Assembly: GCF_036373705.1 (NCBI RefSeq)
Contig: NC_089867.1
Span: forward strand, 9,302,001 to 9,366,000
Source: Amia ocellicauda
Taxonomy: Eukaryota > Chordata > Actinopteri > Amiiformes > Amiidae
DNA: 64,000 bases
Direction: 5' to 3'
Of the stretch, positions 1-11,612 are shown in pieces; position 1 is the stretch's first letter, and each line of letters starts with the position of its first letter. The position numbers and the translations under genes were made by a program. The notes below the pieces were generated by a model. The model had not been told where the DNA came from and ran no database searches. It saw only the letters and a list, made by a program, of their open reading frames with translations.

Positions 1-1715
1 ACATTCATCTGCATGTGCTTGGCATGCCATTGATTTTCCCTCAGGGTGCCAATAGTGGCACACGTGCCTAAGGTTGCCGACCTCTGCAATAAGGTATCGT
101 GATTCCTCATCAATTCATATATGAATACCGCAGGATATACACATGAATATGTCATGCACTTAATCTGAGTTCTTATGTTAATAACATGTATAACAGGGTT
201 AGGGTAAGTGCGGATTCATGTGCTCAACCTCAGAACTCAGATGATGATCATGAGGTTTTGATGTTTAAATCCTATGGTGTTCATATATTAAGTCAAGAGG
301 AATTACTGTATCTTATTGTAAAGTATTACCTCTAAAGCTTTCTATGATCCATGTTTAGGGCACTACCTTCTGAGCCTTACATACAAGTTGATGTAGCTTT
401 CAGAAAATATTTTAAAACTTGCCCTGAAAAAGGTAAATGTATCTTTATGATATTCTACTTGTTGAATCAATTCAATTAAATTAGTGAATGTAAAGTGACC
501 ATTTTTTGTATTCACACAACAGCGTTAAACCACAATTTCATCCCCAATTGCAAAATGTAACTTCTTTATTTTCTTACCTAACAACATCTGCAATGTAGGT
601 ACTATGGTACAGTTGTGAGATGGTTCAGGCACTGCATACAGGGTCTGCCAATTCATCTGTACCTCTATGGGTTATTTGGATACATTTTGTCCTATGCAGA
701 GAGTGAAATAGGTAGCCCTATCTCTAGCGTCATTCAAGACTTTGCTACCTGCAGAGTGTTGTTAATGTTTCCATTCTCTGATTCTATCACACAGACCTCA
801 CCTTCCTGCCTCTGACAACAGTTAGATATCGTAGATTTTTTTCTCCAATTTCCAGTAGTGCAACCTTAATTTAAATTGTTAAACCCAGCCAGTGAAATGG
901 TGATCAAATAGGCCTATACCTTGGTATTTGCACCACTTACTTAAATTACATGTGCTGGGGCTCTGGGTTTTAAGCTTGCCCAGTGGGAGGGGTTTATGTT
1001 GGCTGTAGGTAAGCTTCCTGTTCATGTTCTGGCACATGGACGTACAAGGCCTTGAGGGCTACACGTTTTTCTATGTGCCTACTTTCTTGTGAGAATATAA
1101 TAATTCCTCTTAAATATTAATTATCTCATTAACCGTAATGCACAAAGGTCCCAGAAAACATCTAATAAGCCATTTGCTGATGAATTAGTTAACATGAATA
1201 AGCACTGATCATGTTTAGTAAAATTATCAAAACATATCAATATTTTCCTTTATGTTAACAAAGGTATTTAATGTTATTTCATAAGATCATTACATTCATT
1301 GTGGAAAATCTGGTGACTATTTTGACAATCTTAGGATTAACAAACATCTAAATCATTTAGTCCTTGAAATGAGTAATGTTTATTCATGTTAAGTAAGCCA
1401 TTTGTTCACCTTAGTTACTGCCTTAGAATATTCACACAAACCAATACCTGAATTAATGCAGTCGTTAATTAATTAGTTACCATTACCAAAACATTACTTT
1501 TCATGACATGTTGATGCAATAGTTAATGTTAACTAACAAATTAGTTAATGTCTGATATGGGGTACTTATTGTAGTGTTACCGCTCTAGGAACCTTCTGTT
1601 AACAGTTACATTTAACCCAGTACAGGTAACATAACAACATGATATCGAATGACAGTTTTTCACAATTGATCACTTTAAGTTAAAACTTACACAGATTTAT
1701 TTGATAATTATTTTT
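1..1715. other. Intergenic, no gene seen
   Basis: AT-rich sequence with only short chance open frames, none with a recognisable domain or splice context. I see no transposon termini or RNA gene here. Confidence 0.5.
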
Positions 1716-1723
1716 ATTACCAT

Positions 1724-2097
1724 TGAAGAGTCGCAGAAATCCAGAAAGATGCACTTCCAATCAAAGGGTTTTTATTATAAGCAGCTGCAAGGAAGAGATT
1801 CGAGAGGCGATCTCAAGAACAGTCTTAGGGAAGTTACAAACTACAGGCACTTTTATGCAGACCAGACAGGAGAGAAAGATTACAGGACCCATATGTCTGT
1901 CCTGTGATGAGCGTAAGTTTGGTTTCTGCCTGACAACTGCTCAGGAAGACCCATATATTGTCAAACCGGGGAGAATTAAGGCATACGTAATGTTTAATAT
2001 AAGGGGGGTTTATATGATGTATCTAGCCCAAATTGCTGGTGAAAACTGGTTCTTATCAGACCCTGTTCTTCTAGGTATGAGGGTTAACCTATAGCAC
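1724..2097 (-). mobile_element. Possible solo LTR (retroelement)
   Basis: Read on the minus strand, this about 370-base block starts near TGCTATAGG and ends in CTCTTCA, giving TG...CA ends. It carries a TATA-like GCATAAAAG, and an AATAAA-type signal follows about 75 bases further on, which is the order expected of U3-R-U5. The 8-base word attaccat occurs on both sides (1716-1723 and 2098-2105), although retroviral target duplications are usually 4-6 bases, so the exact ends are uncertain. No internal coding region is present. It could instead be another kind of short mobile element. Confidence 0.35.
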
Positions 2098-2619
2098 ATT
2101 ACCATAGCACAGTGAGACAGTGACCTTGTTTACACAGACACACAGGGAAAGACATGCAGTTCTTCAACCATTAAATCAATAAAGCCGAAATTAGGAAAAC
2201 AATAGCAGATTTATTATTTTCAATAAACACTTTTTCATTTGAAACATTGCAATGCACATGAATTAAACAAACATCAAAACAATTCTGCATTTCCATACAA
2301 CACTTTACTCCACTTTAAAGGTCCCACTTATTAGACACGTTATTTATTGCATAACCTATAAATAACAGTCAACACCATGTAAAGTAAAATAAGAAGAATG
2401 CCAGACACAAATACCAATGATATATATTGAGAACAGTATGAAACATTACAAAACACATTAATAAACCAAACATTTATACCATTGTACACACAGTGAGAAG
2501 AGTATTAAAACCACATATGCATTGAATCGGTTATCAAGCACATCAGACCCATTGTCTATGTGGTCCTGCGCAAGTCACAGTGGGGTCCGCTGGATGATCA
2601 TCAACGCACTGCATGGTGT

Positions 2620-2675
<56 letters not shown>

Positions 2676-3225
2676 CATCATAATAATAATAATCTTTAGA
2701 CAAACCAAAAAAAAATGGAATGTAAAGTCTTCCTGGACCTACTCTACCTTTTCCTAACAAAAAGACAAATAACAAAGGCCATAAAGGTTACAAACGAACT
2801 GATATAAACATATAAACACAACCCTCTGTGCATCCATTCTTGCATGAATGAAAAGGGAAAGAACAACAAAGTAACACCCTCACCCATAAACAATGAATAC
2901 ATTTAACCTACCAAAGACACCCCTACCCACACACATGCACAATAAAACACATTTATTCATCAACTAATTAAAAAATGTCAGCTAATTATAACCTCAACCT
3001 CAAAAACAAAAGAGATAATTCGGTATGGAAATAACCTTATAACAACACTCTTAACATCATGGTCTTAACATCATGTAAAATGTAATACTCTATTAACAAA
3101 CAAAAAACACTCTGATTCTTTTTAAAAATAAATAACATAATGTATCTACTTTTGATACTGGCTCTGTACAGGTTTCACGTGACACCCCCCCTCCCCCACC
3201 CACATGTCCACAAGCATGAATCAAT
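2098..3225. other. 3' flank of receptor 1; no other gene
   Basis: AT-rich sequence downstream of the receptor stop codon (the receptor is on the minus strand). It contains a TAA-type trinucleotide array at about 2621-2692 and a short C-rich run near 3185. The long poly-isoleucine reading across the array is an artefact. Confidence 0.5.
2621..2692. repeat. (TAA)n microsatellite
   Basis: About 24 units of a trinucleotide AAT-type repeat with one interruption (catcat near 2675). Confidence 0.95.
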
Positions 3226-3231
3226 TTTATT
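3226..3231 (-). terminator. Possible poly(A) signal overlapping the stop
   Basis: Minus-strand AATAAA begins on the last base of the TGA stop codon of receptor 1. If used, the 3' UTR would be only about 10-30 bases long. Confidence 0.35.
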
Positions 3232-4286
3232 CATAGATAGATCATAGAATTATCAGACATTTTAGTTGGCTGTATATCAGCAGAGTGTGCGGTTGGAGTC
3301 ACATTGGTTGTTAATTTGTTATAGTTTACACAAGGGAAGTGGTTTAATTGTTTAAAGAGATGCCTCTTGAATTTCTCACCCACAAAAACATAAACGATGG
3401 GGTTTAAACAGCTGTGAGAATAGGCCACAGCCTCAGTGATTTGAAGACTGAGTTGTATCCTCTTACTGGACTCACAGCCGCTGTAAATGCCAGTAATCTC
3501 CATAGCCTTAAAAAAAGCAGCAATATTATATGGAGTCCAGCAAAAGAAAAACACTATAACAACCAACACTACAAGTCTGATGGTCTGCTTCTTGGAAGAC
3601 CTGCAAGTGAGTAATCTTCGTATAATCATTGCATAGCAAAATACCATAATGCTTAAAGGAATCAGTAGGCCCAGAACATTCATTTTAATAATGCCAAACA
3701 CTCTCAGATTCTTACTCTGCTCAGTGGTGGTGTACTGTGGACTACATGTTTTATCATTTTCATTCTTGACTGCATTGTGTATGATCTCAGGAAATGAGGC
3801 CAAAAAGCTAACTATCCAGATGACAGTGCTTGCAATCGCCCCGTACAGTGGGGTTCTGGCTTTCAAAGCATACACTGCATGGACTATGGCCAGATATCTG
3901 TCTATACTCATTAGCGTAATGAAGAAGATCCCACTGTAGAACGCAATGTGGTACGACCCGAGGATTATTTTGCACATGGCATCCCCGAAGATCCACTCAT
4001 CTCGGGCATAGTGCGCAAGGAAGGGAAGGGAGAAGACAAACAGCAAGTCAGCAATGGCCAAGTTAAGGAGACAGACATCAGTCATGCTTCTCAACTTTAC
4101 ACGCAGGAGCAGAACCCAAAGAACAAGAGCGTTTCCAATGACCCCGACCACAACAAACAGAGAGTACAACTGTGGGAGAAAGGAAGACCCATGTTTTTCA
4201 TATAAACAAGGAGCAGAATCCAAATAGCCATCCATTTCTGAATAATCCTCATACTCGGAAGTGTTTATCCATGATGTCATACTCAT
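3231..4286 (-). CDS. CC chemokine receptor 1 of cluster (CCR-like GPCR)
   Basis: Seven-transmembrane chemokine receptor of about 351 residues, a G-protein-coupled receptor expected at the leukocyte surface. Visible hallmarks are an acidic, tyrosine-rich N-terminus with an N-T-S sequon (N8) and Cys27; TM1 around residues 40-61 with GNALV; LAIAD in TM2 (Asp80); ECL1 WIFG before the TM3 Cys105; DRYLAIVHA at 129-137; TM6 CWTPYN; and TM7 NPIVYVF followed by a Ser/Thr-rich tail. I take the start at 4286: the frame stays open upstream only to a GTG and then an in-frame TGA. A strong splice acceptor (pyrimidine run ending CACAG, exon from 4359) indicates a 5' UTR intron. A second ATG lies two codons downstream. 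AATAAA at 3231-3226 overlaps the stop codon. It belongs to the CCR1-5/8-type family; the exact orthologue cannot be fixed without a tree. Confidence 0.93.
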   Translation of the reverse strand: MSMTSWINTSEYEDYSEMDGYLDSAPCLYEKHGSSFLPQLYSLFVVVGVIGNALVLWVLLLRVKLRSMTDVCLLNLAIADLLFVFSLPFLAHYARDEWIFGDAMCKIILGSYHIAFYSGIFFITLMSIDRYLAIVHAVYALKARTPLYGAIASTVIWIVSFLASFPEIIHNAVKNENDKTCSPQYTTTEQSKNLRVFGIIKMNVLGLLIPLSIMVFCYAMIIRRLLTCRSSKKQTIRLVVLVVIVFFFCWTPYNIAAFFKAMEITGIYSGCESSKRIQLSLQITEAVAYSHSCLNPIVYVFVGEKFKRHLFKQLNHFPCVNYNKLTTNVTPTAHSADIQPTKMSDNSMIYL

Positions 4287-4359
4287 TCTGTATGAATGGT
4301 AGTAATGGTTCACATGAGAGTAGTCCAGATCCTTGGGGGCTGTCCTCTGTTTCTGTCAG

Positions 4360-4890
4360 CTGTGAAGAGAGGAAATTTAAAGCAACATTTCAGGCATTAT
4401 ACAACTTCTGAACTACATATCTTCAGCTCTGAAAGTCTCTACCTGAACACTCCAGCAAGATGGTGTTTTGCATGCATTTGAGAAACATGATACAATCCTT
4501 TCCTTCAGGTTCAGACTTTGTTTCTCTTTTTTAAGACCCCATGTATGTTCTTTATCCTTTATTCAATGTGAATTGTTTACACTAAAACAAATGTGATGCA
4601 TGAATAGTTTGTTATGCAGTACAATTCAATAAGAATGTATAAAAATTGTATTGAAGAAAACCAGTATAAAGCCCAATAAGTAGTGTCTGCAAAAATGACT
4701 AACTGCCAATAAGGTATCAATGTTATACACCGTAACAAAACATATATTTATACTATACTCAATTTTTTATATTATTTTGTTTTGTACTATGTATTATAGG
4801 ACATGAACATTTAAAGGTGTTTTGATTGTCTGTTAATACACAGACGGGTGACAAATAAAATAAAAAACCTGAATAAATGAGTGGAGGAAC
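4360..4890. other. 5' flank of receptor 1
   Basis: Upstream of the splice acceptor of receptor 1. No second coding exon with a matching donor was found here; the sequence is AT-rich. Confidence 0.4.
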
Positions 4891-4894
4891 ATAA

Positions 4895-5640
4895 TGAATG
4901 CAGATGCCTCCAAACAGGTGTACTGCATGATACAATTAAGCAATTTACATCCTATCATGCTGTGTGGCATGTATACAAATGCTGAGCAGACCCGGCTGAC
5001 CTCAATTTTGGATCAAGATGGCAAGAGGAAAGGATCTAAGTGGCTTTGAAAGAGGGGTCATTATTGGGGCACGAATGGCAGGAGCTTCAGTCACAAAGAT
5101 GCTCAACTGGCTCGTGTTCTGGACAACTGGAGTGCATGTGTGGTGACACCAAGAGAACGGTAGAGGCCTGACTGCTTCACCCCTACAGTGAGGGGGTCCG
5201 GAGGCTCTGTTATGCTGTGGGGGGGCATTTTCCTGGCATGGTTTGGGTCCACTTGTCCCCTTAGAGGGAAGGGTCACTGCAAATCATTACAAAGTTATTC
5301 TGAGTGATCACCTTTATCCTATGGTGACACATTTCTATCCTGATGGGAGTGGTCTCTTCCAGGATGACAATGGTTTGATGAGTATGAAAATAATGTGAAT
5401 CATATGCTATGGACACCAGATCTCAACCCAACTGAACACCTTTGGGAGATTTTGGACCGACGTGTTAGACAGCGCTCTCCACCACCATCATCAAAACACC
5501 AAATGAGGGAATATCTTCTGGAAGAATGGTGTTCATCCCTCCAGTAGAGTCCAGAGACTCATACAATCTGTGCCAAGAGCATTGAAGCTGTTCTGGCTGC
5601 TCGTTGTGGCCCAACACCTTACTATAACACCCAACACTTT
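4895..5640 (+). mobile_element. Degenerate Tc1/mariner element (transposase relic)
   Basis: The plus strand carries scattered pieces of a Tc1 transposase. An N-terminal piece from 5018 reads MARGKDLSGFERGVIIG; later pieces read as the Tc1 catalytic core (LFQDDN near 5360) and as [18 protein letters not shown] near 5410-5460. Large internal parts are missing and frames shift, so no functional protein is possible. The segment before the ATG resembles the leader of fish Tc1 elements. The terminal repeats are too decayed to place. Confidence 0.75.
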
Positions 5641-6113
5641 ATGTTTTTATTTTATTTTGTGACCAGTCTGTACTTAATACATATTATATAATATATATGA
5701 AATATATTAGTTGTAATACATATTTAAACATATGTTTAACGTAACATACATATGTAATAAATATACACAAGTATGTCATATGCAAATACAATTTCCATAA
5801 AACTAAAAAAAAAAATTGAGTAACTCACCTGTGGTGAGTTATAGCTTAATCTATAATAAATTATGTTTTAATAATGTTGAATTACTTATTTATAATATCA
5901 ATACTACTTATTCAGTCAAAAGCAAAGGCATTCACAATATAGAATCTTCACAATCAAAAGCATATAAATACTTTAACTCTGATCAACAGTCACACTTTTG
6001 AAAATACATTTATTCAGCCTGATTTTAAATGCTTCCTTTATTTATTTTGAACTTTAGATATTTGCACAAGATGTAAATCAACTTAATCTCAACATCCCTT
6101 AGTAATTTAAATA
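5641..6113. other. AT-rich spacer, no gene
   Basis: Lies between two Tc1 elements. It contains short open frames only and no recognisable features. Confidence 0.4.
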
Positions 6114-6320
6114 CAGTGGGGGAACAAAGTATTTGATCCCCTGCTGATTTTGTACATTTGCCCACTGACAAAGAAATGATTAGTCTATAATTTTAATGGT
6201 AGGTGTATTTTAACAGTGAGAGACAGAATAACAACAAAAAAATCCAGAAAAATGCATTTCAAAAAAGTTATACATTGATTTGCATGTTAATGAGGGAAAT
6301 AAGTATTTGACCCCTTCGAC

Positions 6321-7334
6321 TTAGTACTTGGTGGCAAAACCCTTGTTGGCAATCACAGAGGTCAGACGTTTCTTGTAGTTGGCCACCAGGTTTGCACACA
6401 TCTCAGGAGGGATTTTGTCCCACTCCTCTTTGCAGATCCTCTCCAAGTCATTAAGGTTTCGAGGCTGACGTTTGGCAACTCGAACCTTCAGCTCCCTCCA
6501 CAGATTTTCTATGGGATTAAGGTCTGGAGACTGGCTAGGCCACTCCAGGACCTTAATGTGCTTCTTCTTGAGCCACTCCTTTGTTGCCTTGGCTGTGTGT
6601 TTTGGGTCATTGTCATGCTGGAATACCCATCCACGACCCATTTTCAATGCCCTGGCTGAGGGAAGGAGGTTCTCACCCAAGATTTGACGGTACATGGCCC
6701 CGTCCATCGTCCCTTTGATGCGGTGCAGTTGTCCTGTCCCCTTAGCAGAAAAGCACCCCCAAAGCATAATGTTTCCACCTCCATGTTTGACGGTGGGGAT
6801 GGTGTTCTTGGGGTCATTCCTCCTCCTCCAAACACGGCGAGTTGAGTTGATGCCAAAGAGCTCGATTTTGGTCTCATCTGACCACAACACTGTCACCCAG
6901 TTCTCCTCTGAATCATTCAGATGTTCATTGGCAAACTTCAGACGGGCCTGTACATGTGCTTTCTTGAGCAGGGGGACCTTGCGGGCGCTGCAGGATTTCA
7001 GTCCTTCATTGCGTAGTGTGTTACCAATTGTTTTCTTGGTGACTATGGTCCCAGCTGCCTTGAGATCATTAACAAGATCCTCCCGTGTAGTTCTGGGCTG
7101 ATTCTTCACCATTCTCATGATCATTGAAACTCCACGAGGTGAGATCTTGCATGGAGCCCCAGACCGAGGGAGACTGACAGTTATTTAGTGTTTCTTCCAT
7201 TTGCGAATAATCGCACCAACTGTTGTCACCTCCTCACCAAGCTGCTTGGCGATGGTCTTGTAGCCCATTCCAGCCTTGTGTAGGTCTACAATCTTGTCCC
7301 TGACATCCTTGGACAGCTCTTTGGTCTTGGCCAT
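6321..7334 (-). pseudogene. Tc1 transposase with one nonsense codon
   Basis: The reading frame begins at ATG 7334 ([17 protein letters not shown], the paired helix-turn-helix start of Tc1 transposases). It runs to KKH and meets a TAA at about 7186-7188, then continues in the same frame for 267 further codons to 6321. The catalytic part is intact to the eye: [11 protein letters not shown] (first Asp), [10 protein letters not shown] (second Asp) and [14 protein letters not shown] (the DDE Glu). Only one in-frame stop was found, so decay looks recent relative to the other Tc1 copies in this window. Confidence 0.9.
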
Positions 7335-7378
7335 GGTGGAGAGTTTGGAATCTGATTGATTGATTGCTTCTGTGGACA

Positions 7379-7471
7379 GGTGTCTTTTATACAGGTAACG
7401 AGCTGAGATTAGGAGAGTCCCTTTAAGAGAGTGCTCCTAATCTCAGCTCGTTACCTGTATAAAAGACACCT
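7379..7471. repeat. Inverted repeat inside the Tc1 element
   Basis: Two arms of about 38 bases (CAGGTGTCTTTTATACAGG... and its complement ...CCTGTATAAAAGACACCTG) surround a short loop of about 18 bases. They lie upstream of the transposase start, between the gene and the right terminus. Confidence 0.9.
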
Positions 7472-7703
7472 GGGAGCCAGAAATCTTGCTGATTGATATG
7501 GGATCAAATACTTATTTCCCTCATTAACATGCAAATCAATTTATAACTTTTTTGAAATGCGTTTTTCTGGATTTATTTGTTGTTATTCTGTCTCTCACTG
7601 TTAAAATACACCTACCATTAAAATTATAGACTGATCATTTCTTTGTCAGTGGGCAAACGTACAAAATCAGCAGGGGATCAAATACTTTTTTCCCTCACTG
7701 TAC

Positions 7704-8330
7704 ATGTATTTATATTCCTGATCACAATAAGTGAATGATTATTTTATTTGCTACACATGTTTTATGTATTACTTAATTATGCTTGTTTGTTTTTTATATT
7801 TATAAAACAGAGTATCAAGTATTAATAACAAGTAGTGTCAGGCTATTGGCTTAAACCGCTCTGAATCTGTGGTTGCTCTGATGTTACTTTTGATGTTGCA
7901 TTGTTAAACAACAAAATCTCAGGAAAGATGGTTCTTTTAGTGGAAATATACTGAGTCAGTTCAGAAGTAAACCCCAGCCTGCTTCCTGTTTTCTGTTCCC
8001 AGTCTTATATGAAACAAACTGGTTTCCATCCATTACTCTTTCATACAAGTGGGAGGACAAATGTTTCTAAAATGGTACACAAATCATACAATATTCAGCC
8101 AAGGAATAACAAGTAAAAAACTTGCTGGGAAAAACTAACAAAAATACGTAAAATAGAGAATAGATACATATGATCAGTTAATATGTTTGGTAAATACTCC
8201 ACAATTTTATTTATAGACACAAGAGAAAAATGTAACAGTTTACCCTTACGGGGCAGAAGGAAAACAACCAAGCAAACAAAAACAAAAAACAGGTGGAATT
8301 CATACAAAATGTTTTGTCCATTTTGACTAA
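7704..8330. other. Spacer, no gene
   Basis: AT-rich. The open frame crossing 8095-8415 is generated by the ATT array and has no recognisable domain. Confidence 0.4.
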
Positions 8331-8333
8331 TAT

Positions 8334-8397
<64 letters not shown>

Positions 8398-8400
8398 GTT
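8331..8400. repeat. (ATT)n microsatellite
   Basis: Trinucleotide ATT array with one AGT interruption. It marks the edge of a segment (about 8400-8700) that resembles 34555-34840. Confidence 0.95.
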
Positions 8401-8700
8401 TTGTTTGTTTGTCAATATGGTTAGATTGTAGTTGTCAGGTTAGATATTTTCTGTCAGCTAAATGGTCCTGGGGCCATTGTTTTGAATGTGATTCTAATTT
8501 TATATAATGATATATACAATCATATATATTTTTATCAACATGATCAGAACAGATAATCAGTTACTTACCATAGCAGGGACTTGGTGAAATGCAGCAATTT
8601 TACTCCATGTGACCAAGTTAGGTGGTGTGTTATGGTGATGGTTTCTTAACACATTTTAAGAAGTATTGCATCCATCCTCTATTATGTATATGTATGCAGC
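8400..8700. repeat. Duplicated intergenic block, copy A
   Basis: Shares interrupted but clear similarity with 34555-34840, including TATGGTTAGATTGTA, TTAGCTAAATGGTCC-like and TTTTTATCAACA-GATCAGAACA words in the same order. Both copies lie about 4 kb upstream of a receptor gene (receptors 1 and 2), as expected from an old tandem duplication. Confidence 0.65.
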
Positions 8701-9699
8701 TGTTTTTTGTGCATTACATGTAAGAATTTGCTATCTGGGTTGAGCTGTGGCTTTTGTGTTTTCAGTTAATCACTATTTATCTTAGTTTTGATATCACACC
8801 AACACAGTATTAATAAATTAGTAAGTAAATAGTTCCCACCATGCATAATACCCTCCCCCAAGCCCAGATAATTACATTACATCTATTTTAGTCATTACAC
8901 ATCATTTATTGCATTGTTAGATTACTACAAGAAACAAATGAAACAAATTGTTTATAATTAACGTTTGTAGCAAACTTTGTTTATTTTAAAAAGTCTGTGA
9001 CTTTGTAGTAGAAAAACCTTCCTTTATGAGCAATCCCTTAAAGGTCCCTGCTCTTTTAAGTTCTCCATTTGCCCATGCTAATAGGGTGAAATGCTATTTT
9101 AGTGTCAGCTTTGTTTTCTTTTTTAATTTTAATACATCTACATATTGTAATTTCCACCTTTCAACACAGTTGGTAAATAGATCTGTGATATTGAGTGGAC
9201 TAGCACCAACTGTGGTCAACAATAATAATGAATGACTACTTACATATGGTCAGAAATGCAAAGCAGTGTCTTGACATTGTGGCAGCACAGTCATGAACAC
9301 CAGTTTTACAGTTTCATTTCTACTGACCTTCCTACTACTCTGAAAAGCATATTATGAAAAGGGTATTATGAGGTAATGTAGATCCTGTACGGCTTTTACA
9401 TAGAATACACCTAATACAATGAAACAGAGAACTAACCGTTCTTACTTCTTCTTTTCTGTGGCTCAATTTAATTAATGTATGTGTTTTATCAGTGAATCAA
9501 CATTCATAAGGAAGCATGGTCTTGTGTGATCTTACTTTAGCAATTTTATTCTCAGAGAATGTATGTATGAATATCTATGTATTTTTAATATACAGCTATA
9601 TTCATAACAAAATAATTAATTGAATTTATCTCTAACCTAACTTAAAGGACCCCAATCAAGTGAGGTGAGCCCAAATGTTCAACCAAGATTAGGGTTTTA
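8701..9699. other. Spacer, no gene
   Basis: AT-rich; no domain, terminus or splice context recognised. Confidence 0.4.
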
Positions 9700-9920
9700 C
9701 AGTGGCTCTCAAAAGTATTCACCCCCTTTGGACAGTTCCACATTTAATTGTGTTACAACATGAAAGCATTCAAGTATTTTCTGTTTTGTGTTTGTAATTA
9801 ATTTAGAACAATTTGCAGATATATTTTTCACTTTAACATTATGGACATGTTCTGTGTTGATCAAAAACTCCTGATTAAATCCGTTCTGATTTCATGTTTG
9901 AATACTTTTGAGAGCCACTG
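9700..9920. mobile_element. Tc1-type MITE
   Basis: A 221-base element with inverted ends CAGTGGCTCTCAAAAGTATTC and GAATACTTTTGAGAGCCACTG, flanked by TA on each side. It has no coding capacity. Structure and ends match the non-autonomous Tc1 elements common in fishes. Confidence 0.9.
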
Positions 9921-11417
9921 TATATACTGTGCAAGCATTGCTGTCTGTCATACATTTGTTACATTATAAGAAGCCATGCAGTCAATGCAGTAAACAATAC
10001 ATTAGTAGCAACAGGGTAGCAACTCCCTCTTCTGGTGAACTGTTCATGCTATGGCATCATCAGTGCTTTCTTTCCTAAAAGAATGACTGATTTGAATTAC
10101 AGTTCTAGTCAAGGGAAGTTAGTTTGACCAATTTTCAGCACGCGGTTGTATCCACAGCCTTCATTTGAAACAATGTTATTGGATCATTTGTTTGGTTTAA
10201 TAAATAGTGGTGGGTGGATCTCATTTATGTACCAGTGAACACAGCCTATACAGAATTTGTAAAGATGACAGATCATTGATGAGAATGAAGACTCTGTATG
10301 TGTGGGGGGTTGATTGCTGCCGAGTTTTTGAGTGTTGAGCAGGGGAGGAGCTGACAGACACACATACTGCAGCCCCTCCATGCCACACAGCAGTCCCAGT
10401 TCACTTCAGTATCTTCCTTGATATTCTTGTCATAGTGTGAAGACAGAGATCCATTTCCTTTAGGAATGTATGAGCTGGACAGACAGTTTGTTATTTTATT
10501 TTATATTGTCAAATAGAGAGCACACTGAAAGGTTAAACCCTACGTTTAGTAATCTGAAAAATACTGTATTAACACAAGGAATGGTGAGTGTCTTACCCAG
10601 CCATGTCATTGAAGGTGATTCACTGGGATGCTTTTAAAAGTAATATGGTTAAGTTCTCAGAACAGTGAGCTACTTATAACCAAGCAAGCACAATAGTCCA
10701 CTCATTTATCATAATGTTCTTTAAATATAGAATCATTGAAATTAGCTAAAAGTGTTAGTAGGCATTGATATGTTTTTCTTTTTTTTTTTTCTTTTTTTAA
10801 CTATGACAGGTACATATAGCGTATACCCAGCACATCCTGTTTTTGCTTTAAAGCAGATTTGCAAAGTGTGCTCAGAAAATGTCACCCAGACAACAGGCCC
10901 TTCAAGACAAAGTGTGGTTAAGTGGTCGGCTACAAAAGTTGAAACTATTTATATCTTATTAGCTGCATTTGCCTCAGTGGCAAAGCACATTTTGCTCAAG
11001 TGATAAGCTAGTAAAATGCCCATAACTCTGCTTAGAAGTCCACTTCTGCTCACTTTAACCTCTCCAGTTGCATCATATTATTTTATACCCTGTCCACAGA
11101 GTGTACAAAAAATGTTCAACACAATTTTGAAGGATACGTAAATCTGACACGAAGCTGAGCAGGTCACCGCTGAGTTGTCTTGTCTGCTCTGGCTACACTG
11201 ACTCAGTGATGTCACAGGTGGTGTTAAGTCAGTTTAACTCTGATAATACACTCGACAGCAGAACGGGAGGTGTCCAACCAGTATCATTCTGTCGGAAAAT
11301 GTTTATTTGTTAATAGATATATTCCCACACTGCAAAAATAGAAAAACACATTTATATTTATATCTTTTCTCTAGGGTGGCCATTTCACATTTAATTAATC
11401 AAGGCTCTTTTGTGTTG
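9921..11417. other. Spacer, no gene
   Basis: AT-rich. Contains a T-run near 10780. No gene or transposon recognised. Confidence 0.4.
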
Positions 11418-11612
11418 CAGTAGTTTTCAAACCAGTCCTGGAGGACCCCGTGTCCTGCTGGAATTTTTTCCAACCTTGTTCTTAATTTCTTAATTTAATC
11501 CTTCATTGAACTAACAAAGCAATATACTACTAAATTAAGCAATTAAGACCTCAGTTGGAACAAAAAACAGCAGAGCACAAGGTACTCCAGGACCAGTTTG
11601 AAAACCACTACT
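11418..11612. mobile_element. Fold-back MITE
   Basis: Imperfect inverted arms: the left arm has TAGTTTTCAAACCAGTCCTGG and the right arm has CCAGGACCAGTTTGAAAACCA. About 60 bases pair on each side, with a short AT-rich centre and no coding capacity. Family not assigned. Confidence 0.8.

Larger units (their letters stand above)
6114..7701 (-). mobile_element. Near-complete Tc1-like transposon
   Basis: Inverted terminal repeats start CAGTGGGGGAACAAAGTA on the left and are mirrored on the right, ending in CTCACTG. The element is flanked by TA on both sides (6112-6113 and 7702-7703), the Tc1 target. It contains a transposase on the minus strand and, between the start of the gene and the right end, a near-perfect inverted repeat at about 7379-7471. 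It is a fish-type Tc1 element, probably immobile now because its transposase has an internal stop codon. Confidence 0.95.

Noticed and set aside
4287-4313. GTG start for receptor 1
   Set aside because: Non-ATG; an ATG nine codons downstream gives a tail of the usual length, and a TGA precedes in frame.
8095-8415. 106-codon frame with an Asn run
   Set aside because: Created by the ATT microsatellite; no supporting features.
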